From contig NZ_CP063832.1 in assembly GCF_023277925.1 (NCBI RefSeq), forward strand, positions 4,887,001 through 4,951,000: a stretch of DNA of 64,000 bases, in the 5' to 3' direction. A program made the position numbers and the translations under genes. The notes under the pieces are model-generated. The model made no database searches, was not told where the DNA came from, and worked only from the letters and a program-made list of their open reading frames with translations. The stretch comes from Pseudomonas entomophila. GTDB lineage: Bacteria > Pseudomonadota > Gammaproteobacteria > Pseudomonadales > Pseudomonadaceae. Below, one piece after another: positions 10,102 to 22,794 of this stretch; positions within the stretch are counted from its first letter, which is position 1; each line of letters starts with the position of its first letter.

Positions 10102-10458
10102 ATGGCCCGTATTGCAGGCGTCAACATTCCAGATAACAAGCATACTGTTATCTCGCTGACCTACATCTATGGTGTCGGTCGCACAACTGCACAGAAGATC
10201 TGTGCAGACGCTGGTGTCAACCCAGCCGCTAAGATCAAGGATCTGAGCGACGAGCAAATCGAAACCCTGCGTGGCGAAGTCGCGAAGTTCACCACCGAAG
10301 GTGACCTGCGTCGTGACATCAACATGAAGATCAAGCGCTTGATGGACCTGGGTTGCTACCGCGGCCTGCGTCATCGTAAAGGTCTGCCGGTTCGCGGTCA
10401 GCGCACCAAGACCAACGCACGCACCCGTAAGGGCCCGCGTAAGCCGATCCGCAAGTAA
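10102..10458 (+). CDS. rpsM: 30S ribosomal protein S13
   Basis: The 118-residue product is S13, which contacts P-site tRNA and forms bridge B1 with L5. [14 protein letters not shown] is the universal N-terminus and the basic tail [26 protein letters not shown] is typical. It is the first gene of the alpha operon, behind a hairpin and promoter. In E. coli S4 represses this operon at the rpsM leader; the equivalent pseudoknot was not checked. Confidence 0.98.
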
Positions 10459-10476
10459 TCGCCCAGGAATATAGAC

Positions 10477-10866
10477 ATGGCAAAACCTGCTGCTCGTCCT
10501 CGTAAGAAAGTCAAAAAGACAGTGGTTGATGGCATCGCCCACATCCATGCGTCTTTCAACAACACCATCGTGACCATCACCGACCGTCAGGGCAACGCAC
10601 TGTCCTGGGCTACTTCCGGTGGTTCGGGTTTCCGTGGTTCGCGCAAATCCACCCCGTTCGCAGCCCAGATCGCTGCTGAGCGTGCTGGTCAAGCTGCGCT
10701 GGAATATGGTCTGAAGAACCTCGACGTCAACGTCAAGGGTCCAGGTCCAGGTCGTGAATCCGCCGTTCGTGCACTGAACAGCTGCGGCTACAAGATCGCC
10801 AGCATCACCGACGTGACGCCAATCCCGCATAACGGGTGCCGTCCGCCGAAGAAGCGTCGCGTGTAA
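10477..10866 (+). CDS. rpsK: 30S ribosomal protein S11
   Basis: The 129-residue product is S11, on the 30S platform near the E-site mRNA. It has the conserved segments [15 protein letters not shown] and [15 protein letters not shown] and the C-terminal [13 protein letters not shown]. It follows rpsM by 18 bp. Confidence 0.98.
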
Positions 10867-10881
10867 TCAGGAGACAGATAA

Positions 10882-11502
10882 ATGGCACGTTACATTGGTC
10901 CAAAATGCAAACTGTCTCGCCGTGAAGGCACTGACCTGTTCCTGAAGAGTGGCGTTCGCGCTCTGGAATCGAAGTGCAACATCGAAGCAGCCCCAGGTAT
11001 CCACGGCCAGCGCCGTGGCCGTCAGTCCGACTACGGTACCCAGCTGCGCGAGAAACAAAAAGTCCGTCGTATCTACGGCGTGCTGGAGCGTCAATTCCGC
11101 GGTTACTACCAAGCGGCTGCCTCGAAGAAAGGCGCCACTGGTGAGAACCTGCTGCAGATGCTCGAGTGCCGTCTGGATAACGTCGTCTACCGTATGGGCT
11201 TCGGCTCGACTCGTTCCGAGTCCCGCCAGCTGGTTTCGCACAAAGCGATCAGCGTCAACGGTAAGACTGTGAACATTCCATCCTACCAAGTTCGTCCGGG
11301 TGACGTGGTCTCGGTTCGCGAGAAGTCGCTGAACCAGCTGCGCATTGTTCAAGCCCTTGAACTGTGCGCCCAGCGTGGCCGCGTTGAGTGGGTAGACGTG
11401 GATACTGCTAAAAAGTCGGGCGTTTTCAAGAACGTTCCTGCTCGCAGCGACCTGTCCGCCGACATCAACGAAAACCTGATTGTCGAGCTCTACTCCAAGT
11501 AA
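10882..11502 (+). CDS. rpsD: 30S ribosomal protein S4
   Basis: The 206-residue product is S4, a primary 16S rRNA binder and, in E. coli, the alpha-operon repressor. The S4 domain ([40 protein letters not shown], about residues 96-135) is clear. The ribosome binding site is CAGGAG. Confidence 0.98.
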   Translation: MARYIGPKCKLSRREGTDLFLKSGVRALESKCNIEAAPGIHGQRRGRQSDYGTQLREKQKVRRIYGVLERQFRGYYQAAASKKGATGENLLQMLECRLDNVVYRMGFGSTRSESRQLVSHKAISVNGKTVNIPSYQVRPGDVVSVREKSLNQLRIVQALELCAQRGRVEWVDVDTAKKSGVFKNVPARSDLSADINENLIVELYSK

Positions 11503-11524
11503 GGGCTAGAAAATAGGTGCATCC

Positions 11525-12526
11525 ATGCAGATTTCGGTAAATGAGTTTCTGACACCCCGCCACATCGATGTGCAGGTTGTCAGTCCAACCCGCGCCAAGA
11601 TCACGCTCGAGCCTCTCGAGCGTGGCTTCGGCCATACCCTGGGCAACGCGCTGCGCCGCATCCTGTTGTCCTCCATGCCTGGCTGTGCAGTAGTCGAGGC
11701 CGAGATCGACGGCGTACTCCATGAGTACTCCGCGATCGAAGGTGTACAGGAAGACGTCATTGAAATCCTGTTGAACCTGAAAGGCCTGGCTATCAAACTG
11801 CACGGTCGTGACGAAGTTACGCTGACCTTGTCGAAAAAGGGTTCGGGGGTGGTTACCGCTGCCGATATTCAGCTGGATCACGATGTCGAGATCGTCAACC
11901 CCGATCACGTAATCGCGAACCTGGCGTCCAACGGCGCCCTGAACATGAAGCTCACCGTAGCTCGTGGTCGCGGTTACGAGCCGGCCGACTCCCGTCAGAC
12001 CGACGAAGATGAAAGCCGCAGCATTGGTCGCCTTCAGCTGGACGCTTCGTTCAGCCCGGTGCGTCGTATCGCCTATGTGGTCGAGAACGCCCGTGTTGAA
12101 CAGCGTACCAACCTGGACAAGCTGGTCATCGATCTGGAAACCAACGGTACCCTGGATCCTGAAGAGGCCATCCGTCGTGCCGCGACCATCCTGCAACAGC
12201 AGTTGGCCGCGTTCGTCGACCTCAAAGGTGACAGCGAGCCGGTTGTGGTCGAGCAGGAAGACGAGATCGATCCGATCCTGCTGCGCCCGGTTGACGACCT
12301 GGAACTGACCGTACGTTCGGCCAACTGCCTCAAGGCGGAGAACATCTACTACATCGGCGACCTGATTCAGCGTACCGAAGTAGAGCTGTTGAAGACTCCT
12401 AACCTGGGCAAGAAGTCCCTGACTGAAATCAAGGACGTCCTGGCCTCCCGTGGTCTGTCTCTCGGCATGCGCCTCGACAACTGGCCGCCTGCAAGTCTTA
12501 AGAAGGACGACAAGGCGACTGCCTGA
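11525..12526 (+). CDS. rpoA: RNA polymerase alpha subunit
   Basis: The 333-residue product has the N-terminal assembly domain ([23 protein letters not shown], about residues 33-55) and the C-terminal domain (about residues 250-320) that binds UP elements and activators, with the motif [21 protein letters not shown]. It nucleates core RNA polymerase assembly. It sits between rpsD and rplQ as usual. Confidence 0.99.
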
Positions 12527-12568
12527 TCGTCGTAATCACCGAACGTAGTGTTTGGTAAGGAATGAATC

Positions 12569-12955
12569 ATGCGTCATCGTAAAAGTGGACGTCACCTGAG
12601 CCGTACCAGCTCTCACCGCAAGGCTATGTTCCAGAACATGGCAGTGTCGCTGATCGAGCACGAGCTGATCAAAACCACCCTGCCGAAAGCCAAGGAACTG
12701 CGCCGCGTTGCCGAGCCGCTGATCACCCTGGCCAAGGAAGACAGCGTAGCCAACCGTCGTCTGGCCTTCGACCGTACCCGTTCGAAGTCCGCCGTTGGCA
12801 AACTGTTCAACGATCTGGGCAAGCGTTACGCCACCCGTCAGGGCGGCTACCTGCGCATCCTGAAGTGCGGTTTCCGCGCTGGCGACAACGCGCCTATGGC
12901 GTATGTCGAGCTGGTTGATCGTCCAGTCGGTGGTGCTGTAGAAGCTGCCGAGTAA
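12569..12955 (+). CDS. rplQ: 50S ribosomal protein L17
   Basis: The 128-residue product is L17, near the tunnel exit, beginning [21 protein letters not shown]. It is the last gene of the alpha operon; a strong intrinsic terminator follows 21 bp after the stop. Confidence 0.98.
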   Translation: MRHRKSGRHLSRTSSHRKAMFQNMAVSLIEHELIKTTLPKAKELRRVAEPLITLAKEDSVANRRLAFDRTRSKSAVGKLFNDLGKRYATRQGGYLRILKCGFRAGDNAPMAYVELVDRPVGGAVEAAE

Positions 12956-12976
12956 GACGTTCTGTCTGCTGCAAGG

Positions 12977-13001
12977 AACCGGGCCTAGTGCCCGGTTTTT
13001 T
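12977..13001 (+). terminator. Intrinsic terminator of the alpha operon
   Basis: AACCGGGC (12977-12984), loop CTAGT, GCCCGGTT (12990-12997), then a run of six T. This is a classical rho-independent terminator ending the ribosomal protein genes. Confidence 0.9.
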
Positions 13002-13088
13002 GTGTCTGCGGTAATCAGAATTTTCTATCATATTTGCAAGAATAATGAATTAGCTCAAAGATCTGACCTTGAGGATACTTCATGGTAT

Positions 13089-13101
13089 GCCACTAAGTGG
13101 C
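13089..13101. promoter_or_regulatory. Small palindrome in the katA leader
   Basis: GCCACT-A-AGTGGC is a perfect 6+1+6 dyad starting 37 bp before the katA ATG. It may be a protein site or a small leader hairpin; its function is unknown. Nearby upstream sequence has only one good OxyR-like tetranucleotide (CTAT at about 13024). Confidence 0.3.
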
Positions 13102-13125
13102 CACTGAAGCCGATAAGGAGAGCCC

Positions 13126-14565
13126 ATGAGCAAGATTCTCACCACCGCCAGCGGTGCCCCCGTTGCTGATAACCAGAATTCCCGTTCCGCCGGCCCACGT
13201 GGCCCGTTGCTGCTCGACGACTTCCACCTGATCGAGAAACTGGCCCACTTCAACCGCGAGAACATCCCTGAGCGCCGCGTACATGCGAAGGGCTCGGGCG
13301 CCTACGGTACCTTTACCGTCACCCGTGATATCAGCGGTTACACAAGCGCCAAGCTGTTCGATGCCATCGGCAAGCGCACCGAAACCTTCCTGCGCTTTTC
13401 CACGGTAGGTGGCGAACGCGGTTCCGCCGACACCGAGCGTGACCCGCGCGGCTTCGCGTTGAAGTTCTACACAGAGGAAGGCAACTGGGACATCGTTGGC
13501 AACAACACCCCGGTGTTCTTCATCCGTGACCCGTTGAAGTTCCCGGACTTCATCCACACCCAGAAGCGCCACCCGCAGAGCAACCTGAAGAATGCCCAGA
13601 TGATGTGGGACTTCTGGTCGTACTCGCCGGAAGCACTGCACCAGGTCACCATCCTCTTCTCCGACCGCGGCATCCCCGATGGCTACCGCCATATGCACGG
13701 TTTCGGCAGCCACACCTACAGCCTGATCAACGCCAAGGGTGAGCGCACTTGGGTCAAGTGGCACTTCAAGACCCAGCAGGGCATCAAGAACCTGGCGCCT
13801 GCCGACGCAGCGCGCCTGGCTGGTACCGACCCAGACTACGCCCAGCGCGACCTGTTCGAGGCTATCGGGCGTGGTGATTTCCCGCGTTGGACCGTGTGCA
13901 TCCAGGTGATGAGCGAGGCCGAAGCGGCTGCCCGGGCAGAGAACCCCTTCGATGTGACCAAGACCTGGTCGCAGAAGGAGTACCCGTTGATCGAAGTGGG
14001 TGTGCTGGAACTCAACCGCAACCCACTCAACTACTTCGCCGAGGTCGAGCAGGCCACCTTCGGCCCGAGCAACATGGTCCCGGGTGTTGGCCTGTCGCCG
14101 GACCGCATGCTGCAAGGTCGGGTGTTCGCCTACGCCGATGCGCACCGCTACCGGGTGGGCACCAATCACCAGCAGTTGCCGGTTAATGCTTCGCGCAGTC
14201 CGGTCAACAGCTACCAGCGCGATGGTTCGATGGCCATGGGGGGCTACGGCAGCGCGCCGAACTATGAGCCCAACAGCCACGCCGACGCGCCGAAGCAGTC
14301 GCCCCGCCATGCCGAGCCGGCGCTGGCACTCAATGGCGCGGCGGATCGCTACGATCACCGTGAGGACACGGATTATTACAGCCACGCTGGGGCGCTGTTC
14401 CGCCTGATGAACGCCGAGCAGAAGGCGTTGTTGATCAGCAATATCGCCGGCACCATGGCCGGAGTCAGCGAAGATGTGGTCCAGCGCCAGTTGCAGCACT
14501 TCTTCAAGGCCGATCCGGCTTATGGCGAAGGCGTCGCCAAGGCCCTGGGTGTGAATCTCGCCTAA
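13126..14565 (+). CDS. katA: Haem catalase (small-subunit, clade 3)
   Basis: The 479-residue product decomposes hydrogen peroxide. His53 (in [12 protein letters not shown]) and Asn126 (in WDIVGNN) are the distal active-site residues, and Tyr336 in [10 protein letters not shown] is the proximal haem ligand. The length fits small-subunit catalases that bind NADPH. It starts at ATG 13126 behind TAAGGAG. It is monocistronic by structure, with its own terminator at 14583-14607. The katA-ferritin-uvrA order also occurs in P. aeruginosa, pairing peroxide removal with iron storage. Confidence 0.97.
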   Translation: MSKILTTASGAPVADNQNSRSAGPRGPLLLDDFHLIEKLAHFNRENIPERRVHAKGSGAYGTFTVTRDISGYTSAKLFDAIGKRTETFLRFSTVGGERGSADTERDPRGFALKFYTEEGNWDIVGNNTPVFFIRDPLKFPDFIHTQKRHPQSNLKNAQMMWDFWSYSPEALHQVTILFSDRGIPDGYRHMHGFGSHTYSLINAKGERTWVKWHFKTQQGIKNLAPADAARLAGTDPDYAQRDLFEAIGRGDFPRWTVCIQVMSEAEAAARAENPFDVTKTWSQKEYPLIEVGVLELNRNPLNYFAEVEQATFGPSNMVPGVGLSPDRMLQGRVFAYADAHRYRVGTNHQQLPVNASRSPVNSYQRDGSMAMGGYGSAPNYEPNSHADAPKQSPRHAEPALALNGAADRYDHREDTDYYSHAGALFRLMNAEQKALLISNIAGTMAGVSEDVVQRQLQHFFKADPAYGEGVAKALGVNLA

Positions 14566-14582
14566 GTCGAAGTGATAAGAAA

Positions 14583-14607
14583 AATCGCCCTCATTTGGGC
14601 GGTTTTT
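14583..14607 (+). terminator. Intrinsic terminator after katA
   Basis: AATCGCCC (14583-14590) pairs with GGGCGGTT (14597-14604) with one T-G wobble and a 6-nt loop, followed by five T. It lies 17 bp after the katA stop. Confidence 0.88.
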
Positions 14608-14727
14608 CAATGAATATCACTACTGTTTAGTCGATTTTTTACCTCGGATTGCGCATTTTCAGTGACCACGAGCAAAAGCTGGTTCACACTAGTGGTCATT
14701 GACGCATTCATAGGGAGAAGCAGGGCG

Positions 14728-15192
14728 ATGCAAGGTCACCCGGACGTAATCAACTACCTCGTCACGTTGCTGAAGGGCGAACTGGCAGCACGCGATCAGT
14801 ATTTCATCCACTCGCGCATGTACGAAGACTGGGGCTTGGGGAAGCTCTACGAGCGTATCAACCACGAGATGGAAGAAGAGACGCAGCACGCCGATGCCCT
14901 GATGCGTCGTATTCTGATGCTCGAAGGCACTCCCGACATGCGCGCCGATGACCTCGAAGTCGGCAGCACGGTCCCGGAGATGATCGAGGCCGATCTCAAG
15001 CTCGAGTACAAGGTGCGTGCCGCGTTGTGCAAGGGTATCGAACTGTGCGAGCTGCACAAGGACTACATCAGCCGCGATATCCTGCGGGCGCAGCTGGCAG
15101 ATACCGAAGAAGATCACACCTACTGGCTGGAGAAGCAGCAGGGGCTGATCAAGGCCATTGGCCTCGAGAACTACCTGCAATCGCAGATGTAA
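14728..15192 (+). CDS. ftnA: Bacterial ferritin (bacterioferritin-like, without haem ligand)
   Basis: ATG 14728, behind GGGAGAAG, gives 154 residues typical of 24-mer ferritins and bacterioferritins ([26 protein letters not shown]). Ferroxidase residues are visible: Glu18, Glu51, His54, Glu127 and His130. Position 52, the haem-ligating Met in true bacterioferritin, is Thr (EEETQHAD). This matches the katA-linked P. aeruginosa protein first called BfrA and later reclassified as FtnA. The function is iron storage by Fe(II) oxidation. The open frame extends 66 bp upstream, but that part is not conserved. Confidence 0.9.
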   Translation: MQGHPDVINYLVTLLKGELAARDQYFIHSRMYEDWGLGKLYERINHEMEEETQHADALMRRILMLEGTPDMRADDLEVGSTVPEMIEADLKLEYKVRAALCKGIELCELHKDYISRDILRAQLADTEEDHTYWLEKQQGLIKAIGLENYLQSQM

Positions 15193-15198
15193 AAGCCT

Positions 15199-15219
15199 GG
15201 GGGCTGCAACGCAGCCCCC
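15199..15219. terminator. Bidirectional terminator between ftnA and uvrA
   Basis: GGGGGCTGC (15199-15207), loop AAC, GCAGCCCCC (15211-15219). It is followed by TTGTTG on the plus strand and by CTTTT on the minus strand. The two genes converge here, so the hairpin probably serves both. Confidence 0.8.
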
Positions 15220-15227
15220 TTGTTGTA

Positions 15228-18062
<2,835 letters not shown>

Positions 18063-18191
18063 TGCAGCCTCGCTCGGCGGGCATAAACACAGGAGTATAC
18101 GGCGCGCTGCCATTACGCGGCAAAGCGTCACGTGTATGCCGTCAACGCGTCGGACTGATAGAATCGCCGCCGGTTCACACGAGGTTATTCC

Positions 18192-19586
18192 ATGCACGAC
18201 ACCCACAACGAACGCATGAGTGGCAGCGAAACCCGCGCCGCTAGCGGCCTGGCCCTGGTCTTTGCCTTTCGTATGCTGGGCATGTTCATGGTACTGCCGG
18301 TGCTGGCCACCTACGGCATGGACCTGGCTGGCGCCACCCCCGCGCTGATCGGCCTGGCCATCGGTGCCTATGGCCTGACCCAGGCCGTGCTGCAGATCCC
18401 GTTCGGGGTGATTTCCGATCGCATCGGCCGACGCCCGGTGATTTACCTGGGGCTGGTGATCTTCGCCCTGGGCAGCGTGTTGGCGGCCCAGGCCGATTCG
18501 ATCTGGGGTGTGATCGCCGGGCGCATCCTGCAGGGTGCCGGTGCCATCTCCGCGGCGGTGATGGCGCTGCTTTCCGATCTCACCCGCGAACAGCACCGGA
18601 CCAAGGCCATGGCGATGATCGGCATGAGCATCGGCTTGTCGTTCGCCGTGGCGATGGTGATCGGGCCGTTGTTGACCCGCGCCTTTGGCTTGTCAGGATT
18701 GTTCCTCGCCACCGCAGGACTTGCCCTGGTCGGTATCGCCCTGATCGCTTTTGTCGTGCCCAACACCCATAGCACCATGCAGCATCGCGAATCCGGTGTG
18801 GCCCGCCAGGCGCTCGGCCCGACCCTCCGTCATCCGGACCTTCTGCGCCTGGACGCGGGCATTTTCATCCTCCACGCTATTCTCATGGCCAGCTTCGTGG
18901 CGCTGCCGCTGGCGTTCGTCGAGCGAGGTGGTTTGCCGAAAGAGCAGCACTGGTGGGTGTACCTGACCGCGCTGCTCGTTTCATTTTTTGCAATGGTCCC
19001 GTTCATCATCTACGGGGAGAAGAAGCGCAAGATGAAACGCGTGCTGCTTGGCGCGGTCAGTGTGTTGCTGCTGGTGGAGGTGTTCTTCTGGCAGTGGGCT
19101 GACAACTTGCGCGGACTGGTGATCGGCACCGTGGTATTCTTTACTGCCTTCAACCTGCTGGAGGCATCTCTGCCTTCGCTGGTCAGCAAGGTGTCGCCCG
19201 CCGGCGGCAAGGGGACTGCGATGGGGGTGTACTCCACCAGCCAGTTCCTGGGTGCCGCGCTGGGAGGAATCATCGGTGGCTGGTTGTTCCAGCACGGTGG
19301 CCTGAGCATGGTGTTTCTTGGTTGCGCGGGCCTGTGCGCCTTGTGGCTGCTCACCGCGTTGCGCATGAACGAGCCGCCCTACGTGACCAGCCTGCGCATG
19401 CCGCTGACGCCGGAGGCGGTCCGGGAAGCCGGGCTGACCGAGCGCTTGATGGCCGTGCCGGGTGTGACCGACGCCGTGGTGGTGGCAGAAGAAGCCGCCA
19501 TCTATATCAAACTGGATACGAAAATTTTGGACCGTACGACCCTCGAGCGTCTGGTGAACCCAGCCTCTTCGGCGTGCGAAGCCTAG
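18192..19586 (+). CDS. MFS transporter with C-terminal appendix
   Basis: The 464-residue product has about twelve hydrophobic segments and MFS motifs (the loop 2-3 motif [16 protein letters not shown], about residues 76-91). It belongs to the drug:H+ antiporter type of major facilitator. After the last membrane segment it carries about 70 soluble residues ([17 protein letters not shown] to the C-terminus), resembling a small ferredoxin-like module. The substrate is unknown. Lying between uvrA and ssb, the gene occurs at the same place in other pseudomonads. A second in-frame ATG at 18216 is possible. Confidence 0.85.
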   Translation: MHDTHNERMSGSETRAASGLALVFAFRMLGMFMVLPVLATYGMDLAGATPALIGLAIGAYGLTQAVLQIPFGVISDRIGRRPVIYLGLVIFALGSVLAAQADSIWGVIAGRILQGAGAISAAVMALLSDLTREQHRTKAMAMIGMSIGLSFAVAMVIGPLLTRAFGLSGLFLATAGLALVGIALIAFVVPNTHSTMQHRESGVARQALGPTLRHPDLLRLDAGIFILHAILMASFVALPLAFVERGGLPKEQHWWVYLTALLVSFFAMVPFIIYGEKKRKMKRVLLGAVSVLLLVEVFFWQWADNLRGLVIGTVVFFTAFNLLEASLPSLVSKVSPAGGKGTAMGVYSTSQFLGAALGGIIGGWLFQHGGLSMVFLGCAGLCALWLLTALRMNEPPYVTSLRMPLTPEAVREAGLTERLMAVPGVTDAVVVAEEAAIYIKLDTKILDRTTLERLVNPASSACEA

Positions 19587-19595
19587 GAGAACGTT

Positions 19596-20138
19596 ATGGC
19601 CCGTGGGGTTAACAAAGTCATTCTGGTCGGTACCTGCGGTCAGGATCCCGAAGTCCGCTACCTGCCCAACGGTAACGCCGTGACCAACCTGAGCCTGGCC
19701 ACCAGCGAGCAGTGGACCGACAAGCAGTCCGGCCAGAAGGTCGAGCGTACTGAATGGCACCGCGTGTCGCTGTTTGGCAAGGTCGCCGAGATCGCCGGCG
19801 AGTACCTGCGCAAGGGTTCGCAGGTGTACATCGAGGGCAAGCTGCAGACCCGCGAGTGGGAAAAGGACGGCATCAAGCGCTACACCACCGAGATCATCGT
19901 CGACATGCAGGGCACCATGCAGCTGCTCGGCGGCCGTCCGCAGAACCAGCAGCAAGGTGGCGACCCGTACAACCAGGGTGGCGGTAACTACAACCAGGGC
20001 GGCCAGCAGCAGTACAACCAGGCGCCGCGCCAGCAGGCCCCACGCCCGCAGCAGGCTCCTCAGCGTCCGGCACCGCAGCAGCCTGCCCCGCAGCCGGCCG
20101 CTGACTTCGACAGCTTCGACGACGATATTCCGTTCTAA
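19596..20138 (+). CDS. ssb: Single-stranded DNA-binding protein
   Basis: The 180-residue product has an N-terminal OB fold ([25 protein letters not shown]), a Gln/Pro/Gly-rich linker (about residues 112-168) with [15 protein letters not shown] repeats, and the acidic tip [11 protein letters not shown] that recruits repair and replication partners. SSB protects single-stranded DNA. The ribosome binding site is TAGGAGAA, 9 bp after the MFS stop. It is the last core gene before the accessory block. Confidence 0.98.
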   Translation: MARGVNKVILVGTCGQDPEVRYLPNGNAVTNLSLATSEQWTDKQSGQKVERTEWHRVSLFGKVAEIAGEYLRKGSQVYIEGKLQTREWEKDGIKRYTTEIIVDMQGTMQLLGGRPQNQQQGGDPYNQGGGNYNQGGQQQYNQAPRQQAPRPQQAPQRPAPQQPAPQPAADFDSFDDDIPF

Positions 20139-20162
20139 GCCGAAGTGTGACCGTTGGTTGCG

Positions 20163-20194
20163 AACCCCCTAGGCGAGAGCTTCGGGGGTTTTTT
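20163..20194 (+). terminator. Intrinsic terminator after ssb
   Basis: AACCCCC (20163-20169) pairs with GGGGGTT (20184-20190) around an internal CGAGAG loop region, followed by TTTTTT. It lies 25 bp after the ssb stop and marks the boundary with the T6SS locus. Confidence 0.85.
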
Positions 20195-20676
20195 GTTGCC
20201 GAGTATGCTTGCGCGGTACTCAGTTCGAAACCACAGCATATTTGAAAACAACTTGATGGCACTATGCCATAGTTGAGGCATTTCGTCGGCTTTAACAATT
20301 CGATTTGGTTCTGATCATAACTTTTCCTACGTGCGTTTCAAAAAAATCTGAGCTCAGAATGGCTGCGATTTCTTTTAACGGCTGTTAAATTTTTCAAAGA
20401 GTTATCCACGATACCTGATTGAGTTTCGTCAATAAGTTTTGCAATTGCCTCAGGGATAATATTAGTCGGCATCAGGGAAACCCTGAGATGGTGTATTCGC
20501 TCTGCTTTTGCCTATCCTTTTGAGTGGTTGCAATGTGTCATTGATGGCATTAGGCTATTCATCCGCTTGACCACCTGTTCACTGGATTGTGAACTGAATC
20601 GATAGAACTTCCCGACAGCAAAGTTCTGGAACTCAGGTTCCAGAATCGATGTGCGAGTTCTAAATGCGAGAAATGG
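20195..20676 (+). other. Non-coding region upstream of the T6SS operon
   Basis: This 482-bp stretch is clearly A+T-richer than both neighbours and contains no credible gene. It holds two inverted repeats, TCAGGG-AAA-CCCTGA (20472-20486) and the 22-bp palindrome at 20624-20645. I looked for a sigma-54 -24/-12 element (GG, then GC 12 bp on) and found none. TTGACC at 20567 has no good -10 partner. The base composition suggests a regulatory or silenced region. Confidence 0.6.
20624..20645. promoter_or_regulatory. 22-bp palindrome before tssA
   Basis: TTCTGGAAC (20624-20632), TCAG, GTTCCAGAA (20637-20645) is a perfect 9+4+9 inverted repeat, 31 bp ahead of the tssA ATG. It could be an operator or a leader hairpin controlling the whole T6SS operon. 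It has no T-run. Confidence 0.5.
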
Positions 20677-22233
20677 ATGTCTTATTCTTCTAAATTGGCT
20701 GCGCGCTATCTGGAACTCGGCAAGAATGCCGTCTCGCCGGGCTCATTCGGCGGTGACGACGTGCGCTTCTCCACCGAGTTCGAAGCCCTCGAAGGTGAGC
20801 TGACCCGGGCGCAGTCGATCCATGCCAGCGGCCAGGTGGACTGGCTGAAGATCCTCGAGAACAGTGAAGCGCTGCTGCGCGACCAGTCCAAGGATCTGCG
20901 CGTGGCCTCTTGGCTGACCTGGGCCCTGTTCCAGCGCGAATCCTACGCCGGCCTGCTGGCGGGTATCAGCCTGCTGCGCGAGCTGTGCGAGCACCACTGG
21001 GAGGACGTCCATCCCGCCAAGCCCCGTACCCGTTCCGCCGCCATCGGTTGGCTGGTGCCACGCCTCGAGCAGGCGCTGGGCGCCGACATTGCGATCAAGG
21101 AACAGTTGCCGCTGTTCCAGCAGATGGTCGAGCAACTGGGTGGATTGGAAGCGGCGCTATCCGCCCAGCTGGGCGACGATGCGCCGCTGCTGCTGCCGAT
21201 CTGCCGTGCACTCAAGGGCCAGGTCCAGCGTTCGGCCGACAACGAGCCGCAACCTGGCGCGGTCGGCGCCATCGTCGCTCAGGTCAAGCAGGCCGCCACC
21301 CAGCTGTTCACCCCGGGCGAGCCGGTGGAGAACGAGAAGGACGCCACCAAGGCCCTGCGTGCCCAGCAGGAACAGGGCCGCCAGCTGTGCGTATGGTGGC
21401 AGCGGCAGAAAGCCACCGATCTGCGCGCTCTGCGCCTGAACCGCACGCTGCTGTGGCTGCCCATCGAGGCGATGCCGGAGCGTAATGCTGAAAACGTTAC
21501 CGCATTGCGTGGCCTGCCTGCTGACAAGCTCAAGAACTACCGGGAGCGTTTCGAGCAGGGCAACTATGCCGACCTGCTAGTGGAGCTGGAGAACAGCGTG
21601 GCCAAGGCGCCGTTCTGGTTCGATGGCCAGCGCCTGGTCTGGGAGTGCTGCCAGGCCTTGAACGTCGAGGCCGGCATGCGTGAGGTGGAGATGAACTTCG
21701 CCTCGCTGTTGCAGCGCCTGCCCAGCGTGATCGAGCTGAAGTTCCACGACGGTACTCCCTTCGCTGACCCCGAAACCCGTGCCTGGGTCGCCGCCCAGGT
21801 CACCCCCCACTTGCAGGCCGAGGTGGCCCAGCCGGTCACTGAGCCCGGCGCGCGCCAGGCGCCCTGGGAGGAAGCCCTGGAGGCGGTGCAGCCGATCCTG
21901 CGCAAGGATGGCCTCAAGAGCGCGGTGCAACACCTCAAACAGCAGATGCAGGGCGCCCACGGCGGGCGTGAGCGCTTTTTCTGGCAGTTGAGCCAGGCGC
22001 GCCTCTGCTACACGGCCAAGAAATACGAGCTGGCCAAGACCCAGCTGGAAGCCCTCGACGAACAACTGCGCCAAGCCGGCCTGGACGTCTGGGAGCCCGA
22101 CCTGTCGCTGCAGGTGCTGCACCTGCTGCATACCTGTTGCGAGCTGCTGCCGCAGAACCATGTGGTGCGCGAACGCAAGGACGAGATCTACCGCCGACTG
22201 TGCCATCTCGATCTCGAAGTCGTACTCGAATAG
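20677..22233 (+). CDS. tssA: Type VI secretion protein TssA
   Basis: The 518-residue product has an ImpA-type N-terminal domain (about residues 10-130, with SWLTWALFQRESYAGLLAGISLLRELCEHHWEDVHP-like core) and a helical C-terminal region. TssA caps the growing tube and sheath and links it to the baseplate. It is the first gene of the operon, as in HSI-II of P. aeruginosa. The start follows a weak GCGAG site; an ATG at 20673 is out of frame. tssB follows after 33 bp. Confidence 0.93.
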   Translation: MSYSSKLAARYLELGKNAVSPGSFGGDDVRFSTEFEALEGELTRAQSIHASGQVDWLKILENSEALLRDQSKDLRVASWLTWALFQRESYAGLLAGISLLRELCEHHWEDVHPAKPRTRSAAIGWLVPRLEQALGADIAIKEQLPLFQQMVEQLGGLEAALSAQLGDDAPLLLPICRALKGQVQRSADNEPQPGAVGAIVAQVKQAATQLFTPGEPVENEKDATKALRAQQEQGRQLCVWWQRQKATDLRALRLNRTLLWLPIEAMPERNAENVTALRGLPADKLKNYRERFEQGNYADLLVELENSVAKAPFWFDGQRLVWECCQALNVEAGMREVEMNFASLLQRLPSVIELKFHDGTPFADPETRAWVAAQVTPHLQAEVAQPVTEPGARQAPWEEALEAVQPILRKDGLKSAVQHLKQQMQGAHGGRERFFWQLSQARLCYTAKKYELAKTQLEALDEQLRQAGLDVWEPDLSLQVLHLLHTCCELLPQNHVVRERKDEIYRRLCHLDLEVVLE

Positions 22234-22266
22234 GCCCAAGGGCCATAACCCTCAAGGAGAAAACCA

Positions 22267-22767
22267 ATGGCCAAAGAAGGCTCGGTAGCCCCCAAGGAAC
22301 GCATCAACGTCACGTTCAAACCCGCCACCGGTGGGGCTCAGGAAGAGATCGAACTGCCGTTGAAACTACTGGCGATCGGTGACTACACCCTGCGTGCCGA
22401 CGATCGCAAGATCGAAGACCGCAAGCCGATCAGCATCGACAAGATGAACTTCGACGAGGTGCTGGCCAAGCAGGAGCTGAGCATGACCCTGGCCGTGCCC
22501 AACCGCCTGCAGGAAGGCGCCGAAGGCGACGAGCTGGCGGTCAGCCTGCGCGTCAACACCATGAAGGACTTCAACCCGGCCAGCTTGGTCGAGCAAGTGC
22601 CGGAGCTGAAGAAGCTGATGGAACTGCGTGAAGCCCTGGTCGCCCTGAAAGGCCCGTTGGGTAACGCCCCAGCGTTCCGCAAGGCCATCGAAGGCGTGCT
22701 GGCCGACGGTGAGTCCCGCGAGCGCGTGCTCGGCGAACTGGGCCTGAACGCCGCGCCTGACGCCTGA
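22267..22767 (+). CDS. tssB: T6SS contractile sheath small subunit TssB
   Basis: The 166-residue product is TssB (VipA), which with TssC forms the contractile sheath around the Hcp tube. Typical features are the basic N-terminus, the DRKPISIDKMNFDEVLAKQELSM core (about residues 55-77) and the C-terminal FRKAIEGVL region. A strong AAGGAG lies 7 bp before the ATG. Confidence 0.96.
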   Translation: MAKEGSVAPKERINVTFKPATGGAQEEIELPLKLLAIGDYTLRADDRKIEDRKPISIDKMNFDEVLAKQELSMTLAVPNRLQEGAEGDELAVSLRVNTMKDFNPASLVEQVPELKKLMELREALVALKGPLGNAPAFRKAIEGVLADGESRERVLGELGLNAAPDA

Positions 22768-22794
22768 TCCCCCTAGTCAAGGAAGCTAATTGCC

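Noticed and set aside
13010..13050. OxyR binding site upstream of katA
   Set aside because: Only one of four tetranucleotides (CTAT) fits the ATAG-N7-CTAT-N7-ATAG-N7-CTAT pattern, too weak to call by eye.
14662..14700. TGACCAC ... GTGGTCA repeat upstream of ftnA as an operator
   Set aside because: The 7-bp arms are 22 nt apart and match no known site; this could be chance.
18063..18596. N-terminal extension of uvrA to 18596
   Set aside because: The added 178 residues lack homology and cross the divergent MFS gene; GTG 18062 gives the conserved UvrA N-terminus and normal length.
20195..20676. Sigma-54 promoter upstream of tssA (TGGCAC at 20257)
   Set aside because: TGGCACTATGCCATAG lacks the GC at the required spacing; no other GG-N10-GC pair fits.
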